Positions 28,049 to 36,770 of a stretch of DNA of 64,000 bases are shown here, one piece after another. Position 1 is the first letter of the stretch, and each line of letters begins with the position of its first letter. The DNA is from Pacificoceanicola onchidii (GTDB lineage: Bacteria; Pseudomonadota; Alphaproteobacteria; Rhodobacterales; Rhodobacteraceae), in assembly GCF_004804335.1 (NCBI RefSeq), contig NZ_SRXY01000003.1:62001-126000 (forward strand), in the 5' to 3' direction. Position numbers and translations under genes: made by a program. The notes below the pieces were generated by a model. The model saw only the letters and a list, made by a program, of their open reading frames with translations, made no database searches and was not told where the DNA came from.

Positions 28049-28792
28049 ATGACGATCCCATCTGACACCGGATTTCCCCGCATTGACAGCGTCGGCCTCG
28101 ACGGCCTTCTGGTGCGTTTTGGCGAGACGCTGGACGAGCCTGCCAACCGTGCGGCTCTGGCCTTTCGCGCCGCGCTTGAGCGGGCCGGGCCGGACGGCGT
28201 GGAGGAGTGTTCGACTTCACTGGTTTCTTGCTATGTCCGCTTCGATCCGCTGGCGGTTGCGCCCGAGGACCTGTCGGCGCGGCTCGGCGCACTGGTCAAG
28301 ACACAGGATTGGTACGCGGCCGCGCTGCCCGAGGGGCGGCGGCTTGTGACCATCCCGGCGGTCTATGGCACAGACCTGGCGCCGCAACTGGCGGAGGCGG
28401 CGGCGGCGGCGGGGATGTCCGAAGAGGAGGCCATCACATCGCTTTCGCAGGCGCAGGTGCGGGTCACGGCCATCGGTTTCGCGCCCGGCCAGCCTTATAT
28501 GGGCACCTTGCCCGAGGCCTGGAACATCCCGCGCCAGACCGCGCTGACGCCGCAGGTGCCGGTGGGCGCGCTGGTGGTGGCGATCCGGCAGCTTGTGCTG
28601 TTTTCCGTCTCCACGCCAACCGGGTGGCGGCACGTGGGGCAGACGGCGGCGCGGCTGTTTCAGCCCGAAAGCGAGACACCTTTCCTGCTCCGGCCCGGCG
28701 ATGAGGTGCGGTTTCCCGCCGTCTCGCGGGCGGTGTTCGAGCGCATGAAAGAAGACCCGTCCGGCGGGCTGACGGCGGAGGTTTTGGCGTGA
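28049..28792 (+). CDS. pxpB: 5-oxoprolinase subunit PxpB
   Basis: Part of the ATP-dependent 5-oxoprolinase PxpABC that opens pyroglutamate to glutamate. The 247-aa protein belongs to the KipI/allophanate-hydrolase subunit 1 family: LLVRFGETLDEPANRAA, VPAVYG-type IPAVYGTDLAPQL, VTAIGFAPGQPYMGTLPEAW, ALTPQVPVGALVVA and STPTGWRHVGQTAARLF. ATG 28049 gives MTIPSDTGFPRID; an upstream frame lacks signals. The stop overlaps the pxpC start by four bases. Order pxpB-pxpC-pxpA with overlaps indicates a single operon. Confidence 0.93.
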   Translation: MTIPSDTGFPRIDSVGLDGLLVRFGETLDEPANRAALAFRAALERAGPDGVEECSTSLVSCYVRFDPLAVAPEDLSARLGALVKTQDWYAAALPEGRRLVTIPAVYGTDLAPQLAEAAAAAGMSEEEAITSLSQAQVRVTAIGFAPGQPYMGTLPEAWNIPRQTALTPQVPVGALVVAIRQLVLFSVSTPTGWRHVGQTAARLFQPESETPFLLRPGDEVRFPAVSRAVFERMKEDPSGGLTAEVLA

Positions 28793-29796
28793 GCGTCTTG
28801 CGTGTTCTGTCTTGCGGCCCCGGCGTGACGGTGCAGGATCGCGGGCGCGCTGGCTTTCTGGCGCAGGGGTTGTCGCGCGGCGGCGCGGTGGACCGGCTCG
28901 CCTTGGAAGAAGGCGCGGCCTTGCTCGGCCAACCCGCTCGCACGGCTTTGGAAATGGCCGGAATGGGCGGGCGGTTCTCCTGTGACGCACCGCTGCGCAT
29001 TGCCCTGACCGGCGCGCCGATGAAGGCGAGCCTCGATGGTGCGCCGCTCCGCTGGCACGCCTCGCATTTGCTGCCTGCGGGCAGTGTGCTCGAGATCGGC
29101 GGAGTCACTGCCGGGGCCTATGGCTATCTGAGCGTGGGGGGCGGGTTTGCCGAGCCTGAGCGGCTCGGCGCACAAAGCGCGCATCTGGCGGCGGGGCTTG
29201 GGCGCGCGGTGCAGGCGGGTGATGCGCTGGCCTTGGGTCAGGACCGGGGCGGTGAGACGGGGATGTTGCTTGAGGCTGCGCCGCGCTGGGCCGGGGGCGA
29301 GATCCGGATTTTGCCGAGCCTTCAGACCGATCTCTACCCGCGGGCGGAGCAAACGCGGTTTGAACAGATGGAGTTTACCCGCGATGCGCGGGCCAACCGC
29401 ATGGGCGCGCGGATGAATCCGGGCGGCGCGGGTTTCGGGCTTGATGCGGGGCAGACGATCCTGTCGGAAGTGATCACGCCGGGCGACATTCAGATCCCCG
29501 GCGACGGCGCGCCTTACGTGTTGCTCAGCGAGTGCCAGACCACGGGAGGCTACCCGCGCATCGGCACGGTGATCCCGGCGGACCTGCCAAAAGTGGCGCA
29601 GGCCCCGGCGGGGGCCAAGGTGCGCTTTCGCTTTGTTTCGCGCGATGAGGCTTTGGCGGCGCAGGCGGGGTTTGTGCGGGATGTCAAAGGGCTGGCTGGG
29701 CGGATTGCGCCTTTGGTGCGGGATCCGGCCATGATGCAGGACTTGCTGTCCTATACGCTGATCAGCGGGATGATAACGGGGGAAGAAGAGCCATGA
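28789..29796 (+). CDS. pxpC: 5-oxoprolinase subunit PxpC
   Basis: KipA/allophanate-hydrolase subunit 2 family, 335 aa. The start SVLRVLSCGPGVTVQDRGR, then AFLAQGLSRGGAVDRLA-like, ALEMAGMGG, the YGYLSVGGGF motif, RILPSLQTDLYP and ILSEVITPGDIQIPGDGAPYVL are all diagnostic. It forms the carbamoyl- or phospho-intermediate half of the complex with PxpB. GTG 28789 starts within the pxpB stop region, and the stop overlaps the pxpA ATG. Cytoplasmic. Confidence 0.94.
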   Translation: MSVLRVLSCGPGVTVQDRGRAGFLAQGLSRGGAVDRLALEEGAALLGQPARTALEMAGMGGRFSCDAPLRIALTGAPMKASLDGAPLRWHASHLLPAGSVLEIGGVTAGAYGYLSVGGGFAEPERLGAQSAHLAAGLGRAVQAGDALALGQDRGGETGMLLEAAPRWAGGEIRILPSLQTDLYPRAEQTRFEQMEFTRDARANRMGARMNPGGAGFGLDAGQTILSEVITPGDIQIPGDGAPYVLLSECQTTGGYPRIGTVIPADLPKVAQAPAGAKVRFRFVSRDEALAAQAGFVRDVKGLAGRIAPLVRDPAMMQDLLSYTLISGMITGEEEP

Positions 29797-30569
29797 AGAC
29801 GGTCGATCTGAATGCAGACATGGGCGAGAGTTTTGGCCCATGGGTCATGGGGCAGGATGCGGCTTTGCTGGAGGTGGTGACGTCGGCCAACATTGCTTGC
29901 GGGTTTCATGCGGGTGACCCGGATGTGATGGCCGGGGCGATGAAGACGGCGGCGGCCAATGGCGTCGGGATCGGCGCGCATCCCGGATTTGCGGATCTGC
30001 AGGGCTTTGGGCGGCGGCGCATGCACCTGCCGGAAAAGAGCCTGCGTCATATGGTGCAGTATCAGCTTGGGGCGGCGCTGGCAGTGGCGGCGGGGCAAGG
30101 CGCTTCGGTGCGGCATCTGAAATTGCACGGGGCTTTGGCGAATATGGCCTCCGAAGATGAGGCCATGGCGCAGGCCTGCTATGGCGCGGCGCTGGAAGTG
30201 GCTCCGGAGATCATCGTCATGGTGCTGGCGGCGACGGCGCAGCAACGGGCGGCGGAGAAGCTTGGGTGTCTCTGGGCTGGCGAGATTTTTGCGGATCGGG
30301 CTTATAATGCGGATGCGACGCTGGTCGACCGGGGCCTGCCCGGGGCGGTGATCCATGACGCGGCTGTTGCGGCACCGAGGATCGTGAAGATGGTCGAGGC
30401 GGGAGCGATCCTGCCAGAGACCGGCGATCCGATCCCGGCGGCGGTGGATACAATCTGTCTGCATGGGGATGGGGCCACGGCGCTGGAGATTGCGCGTGCG
30501 GTGCGGGCCGGATTGGAAGAGGCCGGGATCGCGGTTCAGGCGTTTGAAGGGCGGCGCGGGGCGTTTTGA
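29793..30569 (+). CDS. pxpA: 5-oxoprolinase subunit PxpA
   Basis: LamB/YcsF family, 258 aa, the subunit thought to phosphorylate or activate 5-oxoproline. It starts with DLNADMGESFGPWVMG and ANIACGFHAGDPDVM, the family signature with conserved Asp, Glu and His, and continues with GAHPGFADLQGFGRR, LKLHGALANMA and GEIFADRAYNADATLVDRG. Completes pxpBCA, whose role is removal of the toxic, spontaneously formed pyroglutamate. A hairpin-rich repeat follows the stop. Confidence 0.95.
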   Translation: MKTVDLNADMGESFGPWVMGQDAALLEVVTSANIACGFHAGDPDVMAGAMKTAAANGVGIGAHPGFADLQGFGRRRMHLPEKSLRHMVQYQLGAALAVAAGQGASVRHLKLHGALANMASEDEAMAQACYGAALEVAPEIIVMVLAATAQQRAAEKLGCLWAGEIFADRAYNADATLVDRGLPGAVIHDAAVAAPRIVKMVEAGAILPETGDPIPAAVDTICLHGDGATALEIARAVRAGLEEAGIAVQAFEGRRGAF

Positions 30570-30580
30570 CGGGGACGGCT

Positions 30581-30618
30581 GGGGCGGCGCTGTTTTGGCG
30601 ATGCCAAAATGCGCCCCG
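30581..30618. terminator. Long hairpin after pxpA
   Basis: GGGGCGGCGC-TG-TTTTGGC, a three-base loop and GCCAAAA-T-GCGCCCCGCC form a long near-perfect stem 12 bases after the pxpA stop. It lacks a downstream T-run, so it is a transcript-end or repeat structure rather than a canonical terminator. Confidence 0.5.
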
Positions 30619-30682
30619 CCCGCCGTCCCGCGGTTTGCCTCCGGCGGGGATATTTGGGGCACAAAGAAACCTTGGGGGCCCG
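30619..30682. repeat. Dispersed extragenic repeat, copy 3 (inverted)
   Basis: Read on the minus strand this gives GGTTTCTTTGTGCCCCAAAT followed by ATCCCCGCCGGAGGC, the same head as copies at 5988, 27618 and 46605. It lies between convergent pxpA and the B12 operon. Confidence 0.55.
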
Positions 30683-30737
30683 TTCGATTGATATGCGATG
30701 TGTGGTTTGGCGCGACGGGCACGAGACCTGCGCGGTC

Positions 30738-31520
30738 TCAGCTCTGTGCTGCCGCCGCGATGTGCATTGCGATCTGGTCCAGCCCGTCGGTGAGGGCTGC
30801 GGGGCCGGGGGCGAGGATGAAGGGGGCCTTGATCTCGTGGATCCGGTTGCTCTGGACCGCCGGGATCCGGTCCCAGCCGGGCCGGGACTTGATGCGTTCC
30901 GGGGCGATTTTCTTGCCGCACCATGAGGCGAGGATGAGGTCGGGGGCTTTTTCGGCCACCTGGGTTTCCGTGACGATGCGGTCCGTGGCATTCGGGCAAT
31001 AGGCGAGATCGGCGAAGATGTCGGTGCCGCCCGCCTTGTGGATCAGGTCCGAGACCCAGCCGATGCCGGAGATCAGCGGTGTGTCCCATTCTTCGAACCA
31101 GACCTTGGGGCGCCGGGCCGGGGTTTGGACGGCGAGGGTCGCGCAGCGCGCCTCGAAGCTGTCCAGAAATTCCGTGGCCTCGGCGCTGGCACCGGTCAGC
31201 TGGCCCAGCGTTTCGATCATGCGCAGGATGCCCGCCACGTCGCGTTGGTTGAAGGCGTGGACTTCGATCCCGGCGCGGATCAGGTCGGCGGCGATGTCGG
31301 CTTGCAGATCGGAGAAGGTGAGGACGAGGTCCGGCTCCAGCGCGAGGATCTTGGCGGTATCGGCGGAGGTGAAGGCCCCGACGCGGGGCTTTTCACGGCG
31401 CACGCGGGGTGGGCGCACGGCATAGCCGGTGACGCCTGCGATGCGGTCTTCCTGACCCAGCATGTAGAGGGTTTCAACGGTTTCGGCGGTTAGGCAGACG
31501 ATGCGTTTCGGGCCTTTCAT
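30738..31520 (-). CDS. BtuF-like substrate-binding protein without signal peptide
   Basis: A 260-aa protein of the TroA/BtuF helical-backbone fold. IVCLTAETVETLYMLGQEDRI, LEPDLVLTFSDLQADIAADL, FEEWDTPLISGIGWVSDLIH and ILAPGPAALTDGLDQIA match cobalamin or siderophore-binding proteins. The N-terminus MKGPKRIVCLTAETVE has no signal peptide, and no better upstream start is visible, since the start overlaps the stop of the ATPase gene by four bases. It may therefore act in the cytoplasm, or export differs from prediction. Last gene of the riboswitch-led B12 uptake operon. Confidence 0.8.
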   Translation of the reverse strand: MKGPKRIVCLTAETVETLYMLGQEDRIAGVTGYAVRPPRVRREKPRVGAFTSADTAKILALEPDLVLTFSDLQADIAADLIRAGIEVHAFNQRDVAGILRMIETLGQLTGASAEATEFLDSFEARCATLAVQTPARRPKVWFEEWDTPLISGIGWVSDLIHKAGGTDIFADLAYCPNATDRIVTETQVAEKAPDLILASWCGKKIAPERIKSRPGWDRIPAVQSNRIHEIKAPFILAPGPAALTDGLDQIAMHIAAAAQS

Positions 31521-32263
31521 AGACGCTCCAGAGGTTGCAACAGGGGGCCATCCGGGGTGGCATGGATGCGGGCGCGCAGGTGGAACACCTCGGCCAGCGT
31601 CTCTTCGGTGAGCACCTCCTGGGGAGGGCCGTCGGCGCGGAGCCTGCCTTTGTCGAGCAGGATCAGCCGGGTGCAGGAGCGGGCGGCGAGCGACAGATCG
31701 TGCAGGGAGAGCAGCACGCCGCGCCCCTCGTCGGCGATCTGGCGCATCACGTCGAGCGTGCCAAGCTGGGCGGCGGGATCGAGGCCTGCGGTGGGCTCGT
31801 CGGCCATCAGCAACGGCGTGTCCTGCGCCAGCGCGCGGGCAATCAGGACGCGGGCCTGTTCGCCGCCGGAAAGCTCGGTGGCGGGGCGCGCGCGGAAACT
31901 GTCCAGCTCCATGCGGCTGATGGCGGCCTCAACGGCCTGCGTGTCGCGCGGGGTCAGGCGGGTGCCATGGGGCATGCGGCCAAGGCGGATGATGTCCTCG
32001 ACGGCGATCGGCCAGGCGATTTCGCGGCTCTGCGGCATCCAGGCGGCCGCGCGGGCGCGCTCCGCGGCGCTGAGCGCGGCGAGGGAGGACTGGCCCTCAT
32101 GCGGCAGCAGGCCAAGGGCGGCGCGCATGAGCGTGGTCTTGCCCGCGCCGTTGGGGCCGATCAGGCCGACGCATTCGCCGGTGCCGATGGTCAGGCTGAC
32201 ATCGTCAACCACCGGGCAGGCACCGCGCCGGACGGTGAGGGATGTGAGGCTGAGAAGGCTCAT
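31517..32263 (-). CDS. btuD: Cobalamin ABC transporter ATP-binding protein
   Basis: A 248-aa ABC ATPase of the FecE/BtuD branch. Walker A is GLIGPNGAGKTTLM (about residue 35-48), the signature is ELSGGEQARVLIARAL, Walker B is PLLMADEPTAGLD and the switch His is in LLSLHDLSLAA. It energises uptake through the FecCD-type permease encoded just upstream; the two overlap by four bases. Assignment to cobalamin rather than iron-siderophore rests on the B12 riboswitch and btuB at the head of the operon. Confidence 0.88.
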   Translation of the reverse strand: MSLLSLTSLTVRRGACPVVDDVSLTIGTGECVGLIGPNGAGKTTLMRAALGLLPHEGQSSLAALSAAERARAAAWMPQSREIAWPIAVEDIIRLGRMPHGTRLTPRDTQAVEAAISRMELDSFRARPATELSGGEQARVLIARALAQDTPLLMADEPTAGLDPAAQLGTLDVMRQIADEGRGVLLSLHDLSLAARSCTRLILLDKGRLRADGPPQEVLTEETLAEVFHLRARIHATPDGPLLQPLERL

Positions 32264-33240
32264 CCGATTTCCCTCCGGGTTTTGTAGATCAGGTGCAGGA
32301 ACAGCGGCGCGCCGACGATGGCCATGAGCACGCCGAGCTTGAGATCGCGTTCGGGCAGGATCAGCCGGGTGGCGATGTCGGCGGCGAGCAGCATGGCCGC
32401 GCCGCCAAGGGCCGAGGCGGGCAGGAGGCGCGAGGGCATGTGGCCAACGAGCGGCCGCAGGATATGCGGCACGACGAGGCCGACAAAGCCGACCGCGCCG
32501 GTCACGGCGGTGGCCGCGCCGATGGCAGCGGCGCTGCCAATCAACAGACGCGTGCGGATCGAGCCGAGCGAGACCCCGAGGCTGTGGGCCGCGTCTTCGC
32601 CCAGCGTCAGCGCATCCAGACCGCCGCGCAGGGTGAGCAGCAGCCCCAGACCGCCGAGGATCAGCGGGGCGGCGAGCCAGACATGGCTCATGGAGCGGTC
32701 GGCGACGCTGCCCATCATCCAGAAGATGATTTCCGAGGCGGCGTAGGGATTGGGGGAGAGATTGAGCGTGAGCGAAGTCAGCGCGCCGGCGAGGGCGGAG
32801 ATGGCGATGCCCGCAAGGATCAGCGTGAGCGACGCGCCGCGCGGCCCGGCCAGAAGGACCACCAGAAGCACGGCGCCGAAGGCAAAGGCCAGGGCGGTCA
32901 GCGGCAGGGCGAGCGCGTAGGCGGCGGCGAGGCCGGTTTGCAGGGCAAGCACTGCGCCGAGGGCCGCAGAGGCAGAGACGCCGATCAGCCCCGGCTCGGC
33001 CAGCGGATTGCGCAAAAAGCCCTGCATCGCCGCGCCGGACATGCCCAAGGCGGCCCCGACAAGAGCGGCGAGGAGGGCGCGGGGCAGGCGGATGTCCTGC
33101 ATGACCATGGCATTGAGCGGATCCCCCGCGCCGAAAAGCGCCGCAAGCGCCGTGCCAAGGGGGATCGGGCTATAGCCGATCAGCAGCGAGGCGAGAAAGA
33201 GCGCGGCGGTGAGGGCCGAAAGGGCGAGAAGGGGCTTCAT
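32260..33240 (-). CDS. btuC: Cobalamin ABC transporter permease (FecCD family)
   Basis: A 326-aa inner-membrane permease with about ten hydrophobic segments. RLPRALLAALVGAALGMSGA, GFLRNPLAEPGLIGVSASAA, FWMMGSVADRSMSHVW and FVGLVVPHILRPLVGHMPSRLLP are hallmarks of the FecCD/BtuC family; the last is the coupling region that contacts the ATPase. ATG 33240 is preceded by AGGAG; a longer frame to 33369 overlaps the previous gene and lacks a site. Works with the ATPase at 31517. Confidence 0.9.
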   Translation of the reverse strand: MKPLLALSALTAALFLASLLIGYSPIPLGTALAALFGAGDPLNAMVMQDIRLPRALLAALVGAALGMSGAAMQGFLRNPLAEPGLIGVSASAALGAVLALQTGLAAAYALALPLTALAFAFGAVLLVVLLAGPRGASLTLILAGIAISALAGALTSLTLNLSPNPYAASEIIFWMMGSVADRSMSHVWLAAPLILGGLGLLLTLRGGLDALTLGEDAAHSLGVSLGSIRTRLLIGSAAAIGAATAVTGAVGFVGLVVPHILRPLVGHMPSRLLPASALGGAAMLLAADIATRLILPERDLKLGVLMAIVGAPLFLHLIYKTRREIG

Positions 33241-33307
33241 GGGAAGGCTCCTGCGGAGGCAGGGGTTTGGGTGGTCCCGGCCGGCGGACACGAGGGCGCG
33301 GCGCGGG

Positions 33308-34147
33308 TCATTGGCGGGCGCTCCAGTCGAGACGGAGCGTGACAAGTTCCTCGACCGCATCAAGGACAAAGGGCGTGCCGCAGAGCCAGGACGCGCCGCT
33401 TTTGATCTCGCGCAGGGTGCCGGTGGCTTTCAGGACGGGATGGTCCAGCAGGTCCGTCGCGCGGGCGGGCGCGTCATAGGGCTGGCCGGTCAGGATCAGG
33501 TCCGGATCGGTGAGGATCAGCTGTTCCAGCGGCAGCGCGCCGCCGTAGGGGCGGTTCAGCTCGATGGCGATGTTGGTCAGACCTGCGGCGGCCATCATGT
33601 CCCCGGCCAGGGACTTGGAGCCTGCCGTATTGCCAAGCGCGTAGTAGAAGGCGACGCGGGGGCGCGGTCCGGGCGTGGCCTTGAGCGCTTCAAGGCGGCT
33701 GTCGAAAGCGGCCAGCAGGCTATCGGCGCGGGATTGTGCTTCGGGGCCAAGCAGGCCGCCCATGCGGGCGATGGCGTCGCGCGCCTCGTCCAGCGAATAG
33801 GCGGGCGGGAAGATCTCGACCCGGTGGCCGAGGCTGCGCAGCATTTCGGTGGTGGCCTTGGCGGTGTAGAGCCCGGTCACGATGAGATCGGGCTCCTGCA
33901 GCGCGATGCTTTCCGCCTTGCCGTCGTTTTGCGGATAGGCCCCGGCCTCCTGCGCGAGCTTGGAGCTGCGCGGATCACGGGCGAGGGGCGACAGAGAGGC
34001 GATTTGCGCGGGCTGTGCAAGCAGTTGCAGCAGCTGGTCGGTACAGACGTTGACCGAAACCACGCGCACGGGCGTCTCCGCCCGGACAAAGGAGGCCACG
34101 GCGACGAACATCGCCGCAGCCAGAGGTATGATCTTAGAACGAGCCAC
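33308..34147 (-). CDS. btuF: Periplasmic cobalamin-binding protein (BtuF-like)
   Basis: A 279-aa helical-backbone binding protein. GTG 34147 gives a signal peptide (ARSKIIPLAAAMFVAVASFV, cleavage after VRA). The mature part has VRVVSVNVCTDQLLQLLAQP, EPDLIVTGLYTAKATTEMLRSLG and AFYYALGNTAGSKSLAGDMMAAAG, like FepB/BtuF proteins. The start lies 14 bases inside the end of btuB, so the genes overlap. It would deliver the ligand from BtuB to the permease. The substrate is inferred from context. Confidence 0.85.
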   Translation of the reverse strand: MARSKIIPLAAAMFVAVASFVRAETPVRVVSVNVCTDQLLQLLAQPAQIASLSPLARDPRSSKLAQEAGAYPQNDGKAESIALQEPDLIVTGLYTAKATTEMLRSLGHRVEIFPPAYSLDEARDAIARMGGLLGPEAQSRADSLLAAFDSRLEALKATPGPRPRVAFYYALGNTAGSKSLAGDMMAAAGLTNIAIELNRPYGGALPLEQLILTDPDLILTGQPYDAPARATDLLDHPVLKATGTLREIKSGASWLCGTPFVLDAVEELVTLRLDWSARQ

Positions 34148-35996
34148 GGACGCCGAAGAAGAAGGTCCGGCCGAGCGTGTTGTAATCGGCAACGGATTGG
34201 TAGTCTTCGTCGGTGAGGTTCTCGACCCGCAGGTACATTTCGGTCTGCGGTGCGATGTCATAAGACACGGAGGCGTTGACCAGCGTGTAATCGTCCATGT
34301 CGCGTGCCGGGAAACCGTCCTGCGGGCGATCCGCGAGGTGCTGCACCGTCAGGCCCATGCTGAGCGCATCGGTTATGTCGGCGGTCAGACCAAGGGTGAC
34401 ATCATGCTTGGGCGTGCGCGGCAGCGGGTTGCCGTTGGCGTCCTCGCTGTCGGTATAGGCGTAGTTGCCGTAGACCGTCAGACGATCGGACACGTCATAT
34501 TCCCCGGCCAGTTCGATGCCCTGGCTTTTGGAAGTGCCGCTGATCTGGGTGTAGCCCGCCCCGACGAAACCGATGAGGTCTTCGATCTCGGTGTAGAACA
34601 GCGTGGCGCTGACAAACCCGTTGGCAAAGCCCTTTTCGATGCCCAGCTCGAAGGTGCGGCTGGTTTCCGGCTCCAGCGTGGCATTGCCGTAAAGCTGCGA
34701 GTGCAGCTCGTAGAGCGACGGGGCGCGGAAGCCGTTGGCGGCAGAGGCGCGCAGCACGGTGTCGTTGCCGAAGTCATAGGCCAGGCCGAGACGCCAGGAG
34801 TTGAAGCTGCCGAACTCGGAGTGGTCGTCATGACGCAGCGAGCCGGACAGCGACAGCGCGTCATTGGGCTGCCACAGCACTTCGCTGAAGACACCCAGGG
34901 TTTCGATCTCTTCGGAGGTGTTGAGCAGGTTGATCCCGAGGAAGTTGAACATCGCGTCAAACAGGAATTCCTGTTCGGTGGTCTTGAAGCCTTCGCGGGT
35001 CCAGTCCGCGCCGAAGGAGAGGGTCACATCATCATTGATGTCCCAGACGCCTTTGTAGTCGACCTTCTCGCGCGTGCCCTGGAAAGGATCGGTGCGGCCT
35101 GTGGAGGTCGAGGTGCGGTCATTGGTGAAGGTCGAATAGGACAGGGTGTTCTGCACCGCGCCGGTTTCGAACTCTGCATAGAGACGCGCTGCGTGCACTT
35201 CGCTGGTGTAGACCTGATCATAAGGGGCAAAGCCGTCGCCGCCGAAGGGGTCAAACTCGCCGGTGTTGCGGGAGTACAGCAGGCTTGCGCCCAGACGCAC
35301 CGTGTCCGTCAGGTCATAATAACCTTCGAGCGTCAGCTGGGTGCCGGAGAAGCCGTCTTCTTCGGTGCCTGCCGCGTTGGCGGAAATGCCGGAGGTTTCG
35401 AGGTGATTGGCGGTAAAGGCGAGGCCCGCGCGCTCGCCGTTGTGGGCGATGGCGAACTGGCCGGACTTGGTGGCGTTGCCACCCAGCTCAAAGCCCCAGC
35501 TTCCCGAGGTGCCGGGGGCCGCTTCGGGATCGAGCGTGGTGATGTTGATCACGCCGCCGACCGCTTCGGAGCCGTAGACCGCCGACTGCGTGCCTTTAAG
35601 AACCTCGATACGGTTGACACCGCCCAGGGTCAGGCCGCCCCAGTTGAAGCTGGTCTGTGTGGAAGAGGGGTCCGTCACGTCGATGCCGTTGATCAGCACC
35701 GGCACGTATTTGCCCGACAGGCCGCGCAGGCGCAGGGTGCTTTGCCCGCCAACGCCGCCGTTGGTGGCCACGGACACGCCCGGCACGGTTGACAGGTAGT
35801 CGGCAACGGAGGTTGTGGGGGCTTCGTCGAGGTCTTCTTTTTCGACGACAGTCACGGTGCTGCTGCTCTCGCTGAGCGTCAGGGGAACCTGGCTGGAATA
35901 AAGAGTGAGGGTACCCAGATCGAAAGCTTCGGCTTGTGCAAAACCGGAGGAGGCGACGAGGGCGAGAACCGAGGCGGAGAGCCTGTAGCGGATCAT
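34134..35996 (-). CDS. btuB: TonB-dependent vitamin B12 receptor
   Basis: A 620-aa outer-membrane receptor. The signal peptide is MIRYRLSASVLALVASSGFA with cleavage near AQA. A plug domain follows (VVEKEDLDEAPTTSVADYLS, LRLRGLSGKYVPVLINGIDV, RIEVLKGTQSAVYGSEAVGG), then a 22-strand-type barrel ending in a terminal Phe (FFFGVRGSF), the BamA-recognised C-terminus. The plug motifs and size resemble BtuB. It is the first gene behind the cobalamin riboswitch, which supports the substrate. ATG 35996 is chosen for its signal peptide. Confidence 0.92.
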   Translation of the reverse strand: MIRYRLSASVLALVASSGFAQAEAFDLGTLTLYSSQVPLTLSESSSTVTVVEKEDLDEAPTTSVADYLSTVPGVSVATNGGVGGQSTLRLRGLSGKYVPVLINGIDVTDPSSTQTSFNWGGLTLGGVNRIEVLKGTQSAVYGSEAVGGVINITTLDPEAAPGTSGSWGFELGGNATKSGQFAIAHNGERAGLAFTANHLETSGISANAAGTEEDGFSGTQLTLEGYYDLTDTVRLGASLLYSRNTGEFDPFGGDGFAPYDQVYTSEVHAARLYAEFETGAVQNTLSYSTFTNDRTSTSTGRTDPFQGTREKVDYKGVWDINDDVTLSFGADWTREGFKTTEQEFLFDAMFNFLGINLLNTSEEIETLGVFSEVLWQPNDALSLSGSLRHDDHSEFGSFNSWRLGLAYDFGNDTVLRASAANGFRAPSLYELHSQLYGNATLEPETSRTFELGIEKGFANGFVSATLFYTEIEDLIGFVGAGYTQISGTSKSQGIELAGEYDVSDRLTVYGNYAYTDSEDANGNPLPRTPKHDVTLGLTADITDALSMGLTVQHLADRPQDGFPARDMDDYTLVNASVSYDIAPQTEMYLRVENLTDEDYQSVADYNTLGRTFFFGVRGSF

Positions 35997-36154
35997 GGCT
36001 TTGTGTCCTTGTTCATGTGCCCCGCCGATTTGCAGGCAGGACGACAACGCAGATGTTTCCCGAAGAACCGCTTGGTCCTCCAGAACGATGAAAGAATGCC
36101 ACCACGCCGGAGAACCGAATTCGCGAACGCGCCCCGCGTCCCGAATGGGTGATC

Positions 36155-36312
36155 ACCTTGGCAGGTCTCCTGACTTGCGGGTCGAGGCGAAGGTCGGGCC
36201 TTCCCGGGGTGGTTGCCCCAGTGGCTGTGCCGACATCGCTCTCCGCTTACAGTTGCGGGGGCAGTCGCGGGTTTGCACCGCGTTCCCTTTTAACCGGGCG
36301 AACCCGGACCAA
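36155..36312 (-). promoter_or_regulatory. Cobalamin riboswitch upstream of btuB
   Basis: On the minus strand the segment shows AAAGGGAA, GGTGCAAA-type GGTGCAAACCCGCGACTG, CCCGCAACTGTAAGCGG, the B12 box core GCCACTGG (36218-36225) and the 3' element GACCCGCAAGTCAGGAGACC (ending near 36161), the conserved order of an AdoCbl riboswitch. It lies about 160 bases before btuB and should turn the uptake operon off when cobalamin is plentiful. How it acts (terminator or start masking) cannot be read with confidence. Confidence 0.95.
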
Positions 36313-36420
36313 AGCGAGTCCCCAATACGGTGCCTTCAGCGCGCGCACAACGGGGGAGTGCTTAGCTGCGTCAATAATGGCTGCATTCCTGCAACAGGAG
36401 AGGGGGGCGCTGGCCTGTCA

Positions 36421-36468
36421 TGGGATGCCATGGGATGCGCCATGGGAATTTATGGGCGAAGAGTGGGA
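36421..36468 (+). promoter_or_regulatory. MraZ-box-like TGGGN array (distal)
   Basis: TGGGA at 36421, 36431 and 36443, TGGGC at 36453 and TGGGA at 36464 are spaced by 5, 7, 5 and 6 bases. MraZ is known to bind direct TGGG(A/C/N) repeats with 5-6 base spacers ahead of its own gene. This array is about 600 bases upstream of mraZ. Confidence 0.5.
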
Positions 36469-36770
36469 AACGGGTCGGTTTTCGAATCGCAAGGGTGGAA
36501 AACTCGGGGAATCCGCGGCGAAATTGGCCGCAATACCGGGTGTTTCGTGGTCCATCGGTGGGATTTCCGCAGCAGCGGCAAGAATTCCCGGGATTTCGTG
36601 GGAAAAATTTGGGCAAGATTTTCTGACGTTGCGGAAACTACATGTGGTGAGAACTTTTGTGAACAAGCACCAAATCGGCCGGTTTTTGCCGATTTTCGGA
36701 CGCTATATGTAGTTTTATACACCCCCTGTGGACAAGATGATGTGCCCAATTCCCGCAAAAAACAGTTGAT

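Noticed and set aside
36370-36720. Overlapping frames of 60-190 codons on both strands before mraZ
   Set aside because: They overlap each other, lack ribosome-binding sites and cover the repeat arrays and DnaA-like boxes; the region looks regulatory.
36658-36735. Chromosome replication origin
   Set aside because: Three DnaA-like boxes and an AT-richer patch are suggestive, but dnaA, hemE, parAB or rho-type neighbours are absent and the site fits a promoter region.
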